From contig JAHJLV010000044.1 of the NCBI GenBank assembly GCA_018821535.1, positions 107,167 to 171,166 of the forward strand: a stretch of DNA of 64,000 nt. Direction: 5' to 3'. The stretch is from Pseudomonadota bacterium. GTDB lineage: Bacteria > Desulfobacterota > Desulfobacteria > Desulfobacterales > Desulfobacteraceae. Both the position numbers and the translations under genes were made by a program. The notes under the pieces were generated by a model. The model saw only the letters and a list, made by a program, of their open reading frames with translations. It did no database searches and was not told the DNA's origin. The stretch's first letter is position 1. Each line of letters opens with the position of its first letter. This document shows positions 27,067 to 34,888 of this stretch, piece by piece.

Positions 27067-27105
27067 CTGACATGTCTGGCCAGACACATCAGGGTGTATT
27101 TTTTT
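27067..27105 (+). terminator. Terminator after rlmN
   Basis: A 13-bp stem with two mismatches centred on TGTCTGGCCAGACA (27073-27086), followed after a few bases by seven Ts. It separates rlmN from a convergent gene. Confidence 0.65.
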
Positions 27106-27106
27106 G

Positions 27107-28108
27107 TCAGATCATCAGATTTTTAAATTCTGCAGCCTTTAGTGTTTCAACCTCAATAATGTGTTCAACCGTATTCTGTGTGATTTTAACCGCAGCTTTT
27201 TCTCCGGGGCCGGATTTGGTGTAGGCAGCACACAGCATGGCCGCTTTCTGTAAATTCTGTGTGGTTGAATCACCGGTGAGGATGACATCCGGTCCGGCTA
27301 TGCCTGCATGATGCAAAAGAACATGCCGGGTTTTATCCATGCTGCTGACCAGGAACGCATTGTCCTGTTCTGATCTGCCCACAATGACTTTTGTTGCAGA
27401 GTCCAGCCGGAAGTGCCGGCCATATTTTAACAGGTGCAGCTGGCTTGTGTCCCAGGTCTTCTGGGTATACATCAGGTCTTTTAAGCGGTGTGAAAATATG
27501 GGATCTGTCAGCAGGCATCCGCCGGCAGGGGAGGGGTATTCTTTTATTCCGTATTCCTGAGCCAGCTGCATCTGGACTTTCCTTGACCGGCCGTTGATAT
27601 TCATCAGCTGTTCCCTGTCCACCAGCCCTTTTTGCTCGATCAGTGTTTCGGGCAGACATTTTGCACATAAGGGGCGTAAAATCAGACCCTCAAAGCCTGA
27701 ATTTTTTTCAACATACCGAAGGGAGTTTTTGTTCTGGGATTTGGGTCTTTGTCCTAAAACTTCTCCGCTGAATAAAAAATCAAACCCCTGTTTTTCCATT
27801 TGCTCGCCTGCTTTTTTGAACATCAGGGTGTGACAGTCCATGCAGGGATTCATGTTCTTTCCGAATCCGGCTTTAGGCTGTTTCATCATCTCCATATAGT
27901 CATCCGTGATATCCATTCTGATCAATGGAATCTGCGTCTGATCTGCAGCTTTCTGCGCTGAATCAGATGAGAAAAACGGGGTTTCAAAACAGACCCAGGT
28001 AACTTCAATGCCCTGCTTTTTGAGCAGCAGGGCGGACAGGATGCTGTCCAGTCCGCCGGAGCACAGTCCCAGAGCTTTTATCATTCTTGAAGTTTTGTTT
28101 GTCTTCAT
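27107..28108 (-). CDS. PP-loop ATPase related to MnmA/ThiI (adenine nucleotide alpha hydrolase)
   Basis: A protein of about 334 aa with the pyrophosphatase loop LGLCSGGLDSILSALLL at the N-terminus. Conserved cysteines follow in NPCMDCHTLMFKKAG and LCAKCLPETLI, and a FLFSGEVLGQRPKSQ segment, all as in tRNA-thiolation type enzymes. The C-terminal half carries a domain often annotated as DUF814-like in such proteins. A sulfur-transfer role on tRNA is plausible, but the exact substrate is unknown. The start is unclear: ATGs at 28123, 28108 and 28084 are all in frame and overlap the divergent nth start; 28084 begins just before the PP-loop. Confidence 0.72.
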   Translation of the reverse strand: MKTNKTSRMIKALGLCSGGLDSILSALLLKKQGIEVTWVCFETPFFSSDSAQKAADQTQIPLIRMDITDDYMEMMKQPKAGFGKNMNPCMDCHTLMFKKAGEQMEKQGFDFLFSGEVLGQRPKSQNKNSLRYVEKNSGFEGLILRPLCAKCLPETLIEQKGLVDREQLMNINGRSRKVQMQLAQEYGIKEYPSPAGGCLLTDPIFSHRLKDLMYTQKTWDTSQLHLLKYGRHFRLDSATKVIVGRSEQDNAFLVSSMDKTRHVLLHHAGIAGPDVILTGDSTTQNLQKAAMLCAAYTKSGPGEKAAVKITQNTVEHIIEVETLKAAEFKNLMI

Positions 28109-28121
28109 ATATAAACCGTTC

Positions 28122-28754
28122 ATGATGAAAAATGTGTTAAAAATTAAAAAAATTCTTGAGACTTTAAAAGACCGGTATCCGGATGTCAAGACTCAGCTTG
28201 AACATCAGACCCCTTTTCAGTTGCTGATTGCCACAATCATGTCAGCGCAATGTACGGATAATCAGGTTAATAAGGTTACCCGGGTGCTGTTTGAAAAATA
28301 TCCGGACCCTGAAACCCTGTCCCGGGCATCATTGGAAGATATCAAGAAAATTATTTATTCCACAGGATTTTACAACAATAAGGCCAAAAACATCAAAGCC
28401 TGTGCCCTTGCGGTTTTTAAAGAGCACAACAGTGTGGTTCCACAGGATTTAAACCTGCTGGTAAAATTACCCGGTGTGGGAAGAAAGACCGCCAATGTCG
28501 TTTTGTCCGCAGCGTTCGGCTATCAGACCATTGTTGTGGATACCCATGTTCTGCGGATTTCAAAACGACTGGGACTGACCTGCGAAACTGATCCGGTAAA
28601 AGTAGAACATGATCTGATGAAAATTATTCCTGAACCCTGCTGGAATGATCTGTCCCTGCAACTGATTTATTTTGGCCGGCAAATCTGTGATGCAAGAAAA
28701 CCGCTTTGCAGTGACTGCCCTTTGTTTGATGTCTGTCTTGCAAAGGGAAAATAA
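28122..28754 (+). CDS. nth: Endonuclease III
   Basis: DNA glycosylase/AP lyase for oxidised pyrimidines. The helix-hairpin-helix segment LVKLPGVGRKTANVVLSA (about residues 112-129) carries the catalytic lysine. The aspartate follows in VVDTHVLRIS. The C-terminal [4Fe-4S] cluster motif is C-x6-C-x2-C-x5-C (CDARKPLCSDCPLFDVC). Two adjacent ATGs, 28122 and 28125, are possible starts. The first bases overlap the 5' region of the divergent PP-loop gene. Confidence 0.95.
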   Translation: MMKNVLKIKKILETLKDRYPDVKTQLEHQTPFQLLIATIMSAQCTDNQVNKVTRVLFEKYPDPETLSRASLEDIKKIIYSTGFYNNKAKNIKACALAVFKEHNSVVPQDLNLLVKLPGVGRKTANVVLSAAFGYQTIVVDTHVLRISKRLGLTCETDPVKVEHDLMKIIPEPCWNDLSLQLIYFGRQICDARKPLCSDCPLFDVCLAKGK

Positions 28755-28756
28755 AA

Positions 28757-29113
28757 TCATGCCTTAAAGTGGTTGATATATTCTATGAGTTGCTGACACT
28801 GGCTTTCCAGTTCTTCAAGCATGGCATCAATGCCGTCCCAGTCATTTCCCTTACCTGCAGCCTCAAGGGCAAAAGCGGCTTCAGCAGCCGGATCTGCAGC
28901 CAGATAGCGCAGGGTGCCTTTCAATTTATGGGCAGCTGCATTCAGAATCCGGGCATCTTTTCCTGAAATTGCATGTTTGATTTCAGAGTGCAGTTCAGGC
29001 CAGTCGTTTATAAATTCAGCAAAGCAATCTGCAATGAGCTCCATATCATCATCCATGATTTCCTTGAGCTCCCGGAGGTTGACAATGTCGCTGCTGTTTT
29101 CCTGATCTGACAT
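28757..29113 (-). CDS. Histidine phosphotransfer (HPt) domain protein
   Basis: Single-domain phosphorelay protein of 118 aa. The phosphoacceptor is His62 in AAAHKLKGTLRYLAA, the hallmark HPt helix; the rest is a four-helix bundle. It is the last gene of a minus-strand operon that also encodes a CheY-type receiver fused to an NrtA-like domain, so the likely partner is Asp58 of that receiver. No histidine kinase is in the window, so the phosphate donor is unknown. Confidence 0.87.
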   Translation of the reverse strand: MSDQENSSDIVNLRELKEIMDDDMELIADCFAEFINDWPELHSEIKHAISGKDARILNAAAHKLKGTLRYLAADPAAEAAFALEAAGKGNDWDGIDAMLEELESQCQQLIEYINHFKA

Positions 29114-29147
29114 GTTTCATCTGCTCCTGTTGTGTTTTATAGAACGG

Positions 29148-29504
29148 TTATTGGTCCTGCTTTTTATCCCAGAAGTCCTGACTTTCCTTCAGGATATCAT
29201 TCATATCATTTTGGGCAGTTTCATCTTCATCTTCAAATTCCGGATCAGCGTCATCATCGGCCTCAGGAATATAATTTCCCTGCCGGTCAAACATGAGACT
29301 GCCGCTGAGATTTAAGTCAAAATCCAGCCTGAAAGCGATTTCATTATTGTGAACAATGATTTGTCCGCCCTTTGAAGACATGGCAGATGCCCTGATTTTT
29401 TTTTCAAGAATCTGTTTTATGACATCCAGATCAAGATCTTCTTTTACCGCATCGATTAAATCTTTTTCCCCGTTTTTGATGATATCCGGATCGGTAATCT
29501 TCAT
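29148..29504 (-). CDS. Small acidic protein of unknown function
   Basis: Not recognised. The 118-aa protein has a helical N-terminus (ITDPDIIKNGEKDLIDAVK), a central beta-rich stretch GGQIIVHNNEIAFRLDFDLNLSGSLMFDRQGNYIP, and a highly acidic tail with about twelve Asp/Glu in twenty residues. No signal peptide or membrane segment. It lies 20 bp behind the CheY-NrtA fusion and 35 bp before the HPt gene, so it probably belongs to the same pathway. The good start (AAGGAGAC upstream) supports it as a real gene. Confidence 0.65.
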   Translation of the reverse strand: MKITDPDIIKNGEKDLIDAVKEDLDLDVIKQILEKKIRASAMSSKGGQIIVHNNEIAFRLDFDLNLSGSLMFDRQGNYIPEADDDADPEFEDEDETAQNDMNDILKESQDFWDKKQDQ

Positions 29505-29523
29505 TAAAGCGTCTCCTTAAATA

Positions 29524-30897
29524 TTAACGATATGCTTCATCTGCAAAGGATTTTTCAATGAATTTTTCAAGGTCAATGATTTTGCCGATTTCCATCACAT
29601 CATGCATATACCGTTGAATTTTATCCAGATCAGCCGCTTCCGGGTAAAGCCCGTCCCATCGAATGGCTTGGGGCTGGGAAAAAACATTCTGCAGCACCTG
29701 GGGATTCAACCCCAGTTTTCCTTCCGGGTCCAGAAAATTGACCGCAATTCTGGATGCCCTGATTTTGTCATTTTCAATATATTCCCCGGTATCCACCAGC
29801 AAGGATACAAACTCCCGGGCAGCTTCCGGATGCTTTTGAATAAAATCATCCTGCATGGCCACAATACAGCAGGGATGGTTGTCCCATCGGGCAGCAGAAT
29901 AGAATTCAAGGTTGCCGATTTCACCGACAATGGCTTTTGTTGCAACCGGTTCTGCAACCATGAAGCCTGCAACATCTTCATTTTCCTTCATGATGCCCGG
30001 CATTTTGATCGGGGGAACAACTTCAAACCGGACATTGATGGCCTTTTTGCCGGGGACTCCGGGTTTTAATCCCAGTTCTCTTAAAAACTGGTGGGCCAGC
30101 ATATGGTGAACGGACATTTTATGGGGAATATCCACAACCTTGTATTTATAAAAACTTTGCAGAGAATCAAATCGATGGTCATAATGCCTGGACCGGATAA
30201 AGGTGGAACCGTTTTTATGGGCGAACAGCACCAGTTTGATGGGGGAGTCGTAAGCAAATAAGTCCATGGCAATGGGGGCCAGAACAAATGCACAGTCGAT
30301 TTCTCCACTCTCAAGTCCTTCCTGGATCGGGTTCCATCCTGCTTTAAGGCTTGTGGTCAGATCAAAATGTTCAGGTTCGATATCGCCTTGTTCAATTCTG
30401 TGTTTTAATGCACCCAGGGCCAGATGGTCTGTGATCTGAATATGGGCGACATTCAGCTCCACCCGTCCGCCGATCATATGCCGCTGTTTGATTTTAGGAG
30501 TCTCCTGAACCGCATCCTTTGCAAAGGCTTTTTCTATGGCCCTGGCAATCTGATTTTCATCAAAAGGCTTTGGGACATGGCCGTTGGCTCCGGCTTCCAT
30601 GATGGCATTCTGCTGTCCTTTGTCTGACTGGGCAGTGGCCATGATAAACGGCAGCTCTTTAAATTCCGGAGTTTTTCTCAGTTCTTTGAGAAATTCAAGG
30701 CCGTCCATTTTTGGCATATTCCAGTCGCTGATAACCAGATCAGGTTTTTCTGCCCTGACTTTTTCAAGACCGTCAGCACCATTCACAGCCATCACCAGAT
30801 TTTCAAAACCGGCTTTACACAGGATCTGCTTGAACATGATTCGCATGGTTCCTGAATCGTCAACCACAACTATTTTAATGTTTGGATTTACAGCCAT
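29524..30897 (-). CDS. CheY-type receiver fused to an NrtA/SsuA-like substrate-binding domain
   Basis: Cytoplasmic response regulator of 457 aa. Residues 5-125 are an intact receiver with Asp13/Asp14, phosphoacceptor Asp58 (SDWNMPKMDG), Thr88 and Lys110 (PKPF). From about residue 142 to the end is a periplasmic-binding-protein fold of the NrtA/NMT1 type (HIQITDHLALGALKHRIEQG; FVLAPIAMDLFAYDSPIKLVLF; RWDNHPCCIVAM). There is no signal peptide, so the binding domain sits in the cytosol as an output or ligand-sensing module. It is encoded behind the ABC permease. This is an unusual architecture; the ligand is unknown. Confidence 0.85.
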   Translation of the reverse strand: MAVNPNIKIVVVDDSGTMRIMFKQILCKAGFENLVMAVNGADGLEKVRAEKPDLVISDWNMPKMDGLEFLKELRKTPEFKELPFIMATAQSDKGQQNAIMEAGANGHVPKPFDENQIARAIEKAFAKDAVQETPKIKQRHMIGGRVELNVAHIQITDHLALGALKHRIEQGDIEPEHFDLTTSLKAGWNPIQEGLESGEIDCAFVLAPIAMDLFAYDSPIKLVLFAHKNGSTFIRSRHYDHRFDSLQSFYKYKVVDIPHKMSVHHMLAHQFLRELGLKPGVPGKKAINVRFEVVPPIKMPGIMKENEDVAGFMVAEPVATKAIVGEIGNLEFYSAARWDNHPCCIVAMQDDFIQKHPEAAREFVSLLVDTGEYIENDKIRASRIAVNFLDPEGKLGLNPQVLQNVFSQPQAIRWDGLYPEAADLDKIQRYMHDVMEIGKIIDLEKFIEKSFADEAYR

Positions 30898-30945
30898 AAA
30901 AACACTCCTTAAAGTTTTTATATATATTTCATTTCATTGTTAATA

Positions 30946-31776
30946 TCATTCATTCCATGACCAGCTGAACGTCACCTGGAATTTCTGGATAATTCTGTCC
31001 AGGGTAAATCCCAGTATGCCAATGGCGATAATCATCGCCATGAGTTTATCATATTCCATGGTATCCCTGGCATCATTTATCAGATACCCAAGACCACTGG
31101 AAACACCCAGAAATTCAGCCGGAACAAGGACAATCCATGCAACACCCAGCGCCAGTCTCAAACTGGTCAGCATATAGGGCAAGGATGCAGGAATAATTAT
31201 GGTCCGTATCAGCTGGGAATTACTTGCACCCTGATTTAATGCCATTTTAATCCATTGGGGATTGATATTTAAAACGCCAATAGTTGTATTCAGTATTATA
31301 GGGCAAACCGTAGCCATTACAATTAAAAAATAAACTGCAGACTCAAAATTTGCAAATAAAAGGACTGCCATGGGCATCCAGGAAAGCGGGCTGATCATTC
31401 TGACAAACTGGATGGGAGAGTATGAAAGGCCTCTGAATTTTGGATAAAAGCCCACCAGAATTCCAAGGGGGACGCCGATGGCAGAGGCAATGCAGATTCC
31501 CACAAGAATCCGCCGCAGGCTTGTAAAAACCGACACCCAGAACCGGCTGTCCTGAACAGCTGAAAACAGGGCCTTGAATGTAGGGCCGGGCAAAAAACCA
31601 TGAAACTGCGGGAAATCCGGCCTTGAAAAAAACAAGGCTGCAAGGCCTGCCCAGGCAAGGGCAAAAACAGCCAGTCCGATCAGTTCAAATTTCCAGCCAA
31701 AGTCCTGTTTGCCGAAGACAGCATTTAATCCCACCTGTTTAGGGTCTTTGTATATAAAACGGTTAACTGATTTCAA
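30946..31776 (-). CDS. ABC transporter permease, nitrate/sulfonate/taurine type
   Basis: Inner-membrane subunit, 276 aa, with about six hydrophobic helices and the BPD_transp_1 (SsuC/NrtB) signature. The coupling EAA-type loop is around VPAEFLGVSSGLGYLINDARDTM near residue 220. It overlaps the upstream binding-protein gene by 14 bases. Together with the ATPase and the Tat-exported binding protein it forms a complete importer. Confidence 0.88.
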   Translation of the reverse strand: MKSVNRFIYKDPKQVGLNAVFGKQDFGWKFELIGLAVFALAWAGLAALFFSRPDFPQFHGFLPGPTFKALFSAVQDSRFWVSVFTSLRRILVGICIASAIGVPLGILVGFYPKFRGLSYSPIQFVRMISPLSWMPMAVLLFANFESAVYFLIVMATVCPIILNTTIGVLNINPQWIKMALNQGASNSQLIRTIIIPASLPYMLTSLRLALGVAWIVLVPAEFLGVSSGLGYLINDARDTMEYDKLMAMIIAIGILGFTLDRIIQKFQVTFSWSWNE

Positions 31777-32938
31777 CGACTTCTTCCCTTGTATATGGTT
31801 GGGTTATATCGCAGTTGCAGAATCGGTTCAGTCCGCCCATGTCAGCGATTGCCTTTGATACAAATGAATGATCCACCAGTTGATCTGCAGATTTTGGTGT
31901 ATCCAGTTTTTTTAGAAACATGCTGTCTCCTTCCACAACGGTCTGCTTCATCTGATCAATAATAAACCGGGTGGCAGATGGAAAAGGAAACGGCTGAAAA
32001 CCGATTCTTTCAACATCCCAGTCCGGGTGTACTAATTCCGTGTTCAAGGGTTTTTCAAAGACCTTGCTTAATACGTGCCTTGGAAATGGAAGGTATCCTT
32101 CACCGTCCCTGCACAGTAAATGAGCGGTTTCACTGGGGTTTTTATTGCACCAGTCCTGAGCTCTCACAATCGCATTGACGGCTTTCTGGACGATGACTGA
32201 GTTCTGATTGATAAAATTCTCATGGGCCACAATTACACAGCAGGGGTGATTTTTCCAGATATCGCCGGTGAATCTCATGATTCTGGCATTGAATTTAATC
32301 TGGGCCAGCGCATTGAACGGGTCTGCAACAATATAACCGTCAATTTTTCTGCCTAAAAGGGCATTTGGCATATCCGGCGGCGGCAGGATGAACAGATTGA
32401 CTTCATCTGCTGAAAGTTTTTCAGACTGGGGTTTAATCACCGGGCGCAGCCCCTGGGAGCGAATCCCCATCTGCAGAATCAGATTATGCATGGAATACCA
32501 GGAAGGAACAGCAATCTGTCTGCCACCCAGGTCCTTAAATGTATGGATTTCCGAATCCTGTCGCACGGTGATGGCGCTGCCATTGGTATGGTCCCAGGCA
32601 AGTACTTTTACCGGAACCTTCTGTTTGAACCGCATCCAGACAGGGATGGGAAAAAGCATGTGGGTGAAATTAAATCTGCCTGCCAGAAAAGATTCCACCA
32701 GGATTTTCCATGACCGGACCATGACCGGCCTTTCAACGTGAAGACCTTCCTGGCTGAAATATCCCAGCCCGTGAGCCACCAGCAGCGGGGTTGCATCGGT
32801 GATGGGAAGGTATCCCAGGCGAAGCGTGTTCTCCTTTGCAAGGACATTTGCAGCACCAGGGAGAAAAAGGCTTGAACATGCGGCGGCAGTTGTTTTGATA
32901 AAATCACGCCGGGATCTGTTTGTCAGAGAATGACCCAT
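31763..32938 (-). CDS. Tat-exported ABC substrate-binding protein (NrtA/SsuA family)
   Basis: Periplasmic ligand binder of 391 aa. The N-terminus NRSRRDFIKTTAAACSSLFL is a twin-arginine signal, with mature sequence from about ANVLAKEN. The binding fold starts LRLGYLPITDATPLLVAHGLG; further along are IAVPSWYSMHNLILQMG and IWKNHPCCVIVAHENF. The substrate cannot be read from sequence: nitrate, bicarbonate, sulfonates and pyrimidine precursors are all known for this family. The start overlaps the ATPase stop by one base. Confidence 0.86.
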   Translation of the reverse strand: MGHSLTNRSRRDFIKTTAAACSSLFLPGAANVLAKENTLRLGYLPITDATPLLVAHGLGYFSQEGLHVERPVMVRSWKILVESFLAGRFNFTHMLFPIPVWMRFKQKVPVKVLAWDHTNGSAITVRQDSEIHTFKDLGGRQIAVPSWYSMHNLILQMGIRSQGLRPVIKPQSEKLSADEVNLFILPPPDMPNALLGRKIDGYIVADPFNALAQIKFNARIMRFTGDIWKNHPCCVIVAHENFINQNSVIVQKAVNAIVRAQDWCNKNPSETAHLLCRDGEGYLPFPRHVLSKVFEKPLNTELVHPDWDVERIGFQPFPFPSATRFIIDQMKQTVVEGDSMFLKKLDTPKSADQLVDHSFVSKAIADMGGLNRFCNCDITQPYTREEVVEIS

Positions 32939-33705
32939 TAGAGCAGACTCCTTTTGGCAAGATATGAATTTTTGAATTTTTCAAGAATCCGGGTTCTTAT
33001 CTCTTTAAATTCAGGATGATTTCTGTCTCTGGGATAAGACTCATTAATTTCAAATATATCTTTTATGTTTGCCGGTTCTCCAGCCAGAAGAATAATTTTG
33101 TTCCCCAGGCGAATGGCTTCGTCAATATCATGGGTGACAAATACAGCTGTAAATTTTTCTGACAGCCAGAGGTTGACCAGCTCTTCCTGGATATGGGCCT
33201 GGGTGAATGTATCCAGCGAGGCAAAGGGCTCATCCAGAAGCAGTGTCTGGGGGTGCCCCACAAGGGCTCTTGCCAGACAGGCGCGCTGGGCCATGCCCAA
33301 TGAAAGCTGTCCGGGTTTTGCATCTGCAAAACCGCCAATCCCCATGATTTCAAGAAACTGGCTGACCCGGTAATCGAGTTGTTCAGTATCCCCTCTGAGT
33401 CTGCATCCGTAGGCAACATTTTCTTTTACGGTCAGCCAGGGAATTAATGTCGGCTGTTGAAACAGCATGGAGCGGGACGGGTGAATCCCTTCAACCCGCC
33501 TGCCGTCAACATGGATCTGACCTGATGTCGGCAGCTCTAGACCTGCCAGCATATTTAACAGGGTTGTTTTCCCGCATCCGGATTCGCCAAGGATGATGAC
33601 AAAATCTCCTTTATCAATGGAAAATGAAATATCCTTGAGCACGGTGTAATCCAGCTTGTGTTTCTTGGTGAATTTTTTTGTTACCCGTTCTAATTCAATT
33701 TTCAA
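32938..33705 (-). CDS. ABC transporter ATP-binding protein (SsuB/NrtD type)
   Basis: Cytoplasmic ATPase of the importer, 255 aa. Walker A is GESGCGKTTLLN near residue 40. The signature is variant: LSLGMAQRACLARAL near residue 137, where LSGGQ is replaced by LSLGM. Walker B is TLLLDEPFASLD and the H-loop is VTHDIDEAIRL. The changed signature is typical of this subfamily in parts, but a check is worthwhile. It lies three bases after the cytoplasmic NrtA-like gene. Confidence 0.9.
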   Translation of the reverse strand: MKIELERVTKKFTKKHKLDYTVLKDISFSIDKGDFVIILGESGCGKTTLLNMLAGLELPTSGQIHVDGRRVEGIHPSRSMLFQQPTLIPWLTVKENVAYGCRLRGDTEQLDYRVSQFLEIMGIGGFADAKPGQLSLGMAQRACLARALVGHPQTLLLDEPFASLDTFTQAHIQEELVNLWLSEKFTAVFVTHDIDEAIRLGNKIILLAGEPANIKDIFEINESYPRDRNHPEFKEIRTRILEKFKNSYLAKRSLL

Positions 33706-33707
33706 TG

Positions 33708-34682
33708 TCAGTTGCCCGGTGTCGTGTTTGTTATGGTTGAGTTCAATTTAGTTGCATTTAATATAATGGTATCGTCCACAAATTTTTCCATGTCAACCTT
33801 ATCTGATAAAAAGTTCATGGAATTTTTCATATAGTCTGCAATGCTATTCAGCGCAGAGACATCAGGGACAAGCAAAGCAGGGTCAAAGCGGATGGACTGA
33901 TTCAACAGGACATCCTCTATAATTTGTTCTTTCTGACACAAAAATTTTTGTGCATCTAAAAGGACATCCCCCTTGTCCGGATGTTCCAGGTCTTCTGCGA
34001 TGTGTAAAAACAGATGAATCAGTTCTGTAATGGCCCGGGTGTAATTTTCCAGAACAGATGCATGGATGACAAAGCTGCAGCAGGGATGATTATTCCAAAG
34101 ATTTTTGGAAGCGCAGACTTTCTGGGCCACACCGTCAAAAACAGCCCGGCCTGCATAGGGTTCGGCCACCACAAAGCCTGCGATATCATTGTCTGTATCC
34201 TCTGCCAGCATGTCTGACATTAAAAAAGGCTGGGTTACTTCATAAAAAACATCTGCAGTTGAATCATCATGGGCGCCCAGTTTAAGGGATGCCGTTGATA
34301 ACAGGCGGTGCAGCAGCATGTTCTGAATAGACAGTTCTGATGGCACAAGAACGGTTTTCCCTTTAAAGTCCGCAATTGTTTTGATGGATGCTCCGGCTTT
34401 TTTTACAAGGGTGCTGCCGGATCTGTGGGTGAACATCAACAGCCGGATATCCAGCCCTGAAGCAAAAAGATCCATTGCCAGCGGGGCTGTCATAAATGCA
34501 GCGTCTATGTGTTTTGAAATGAGTGCTTCGCGGACGTGTTCCCAGGAGTGCATGACAATCGGATCAAGGGAGCAATGGTCAAGATAAAATTTTCCGGTTT
34601 CAAGTCCAGAACCTGCAAGACCCAGAAGAAGGTGGTCGACAATTTTCAGATGCCCGATACGAATACAGGGTTTTTCTTTCAT
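33708..34682 (-). CDS. Cytoplasmic NrtA-like binding protein
   Basis: First gene of the ABC operon, 324 aa, with no signal peptide: it begins MKEKPCIRIGHLKIVDHLLLGL, directly in the binding fold. It shares family segments with the two other NrtA-like proteins of the operon (AAFMTAPLAMDLFASGLDIRLLMF, GSTLVKKAG, LWNNHPCCSFVI, VVAEPYAGRAVF). In cyanobacterial NrtC a similar NrtA-like domain is fused to the ATPase and inhibits transport; here it is a separate gene just before the ATPase, so a regulatory role inside the cell is a reasonable inference. An unrelated enzymatic role is possible. Confidence 0.78.
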   Translation of the reverse strand: MKEKPCIRIGHLKIVDHLLLGLAGSGLETGKFYLDHCSLDPIVMHSWEHVREALISKHIDAAFMTAPLAMDLFASGLDIRLLMFTHRSGSTLVKKAGASIKTIADFKGKTVLVPSELSIQNMLLHRLLSTASLKLGAHDDSTADVFYEVTQPFLMSDMLAEDTDNDIAGFVVAEPYAGRAVFDGVAQKVCASKNLWNNHPCCSFVIHASVLENYTRAITELIHLFLHIAEDLEHPDKGDVLLDAQKFLCQKEQIIEDVLLNQSIRFDPALLVPDVSALNSIADYMKNSMNFLSDKVDMEKFVDDTIILNATKLNSTITNTTPGN

Positions 34683-34750
34683 TAATACCTCATTAATGGT
34701 TTTTTTCCGGTATTAATTGCCTTTTGGGTGTGTCATTTTTTAAGTTTAAA

Positions 34751-34779
34751 TTATTAACACAGGCATTTGAACTTGGCAA
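34751..34779 (-). promoter_or_regulatory. Promoter of the ABC/phosphorelay operon
   Basis: Minus-strand TTGCCA (34774-34779), 17-bp spacer, TAATAA (34751-34756), about 70 bp before the first gene. The 195-bp gap after ubiB holds this and the ubiB terminator. Confidence 0.45.
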
Positions 34780-34856
34780 GGTTAAAGGAATCCAGGTTTG
34801 GCAGCAGGTAACAGCCAAGCGGTTCAGTGCCGCTGTTTGTCCCGTCAACGGGCAAT

Positions 34857-34888
34857 AAAAAAACAGTTCTGCCGGCATCAGAGCCGGC
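34857..34888 (-). terminator. Terminator at the 3' end of ubiB
   Basis: On the minus strand GCCGGC (34883-34888), six-base loop, GCCGGC (34871-34876), then AGAACTG and a run of seven Ts. The stem overlaps the last ubiB codons and separates it from the ABC operon. Confidence 0.65.
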
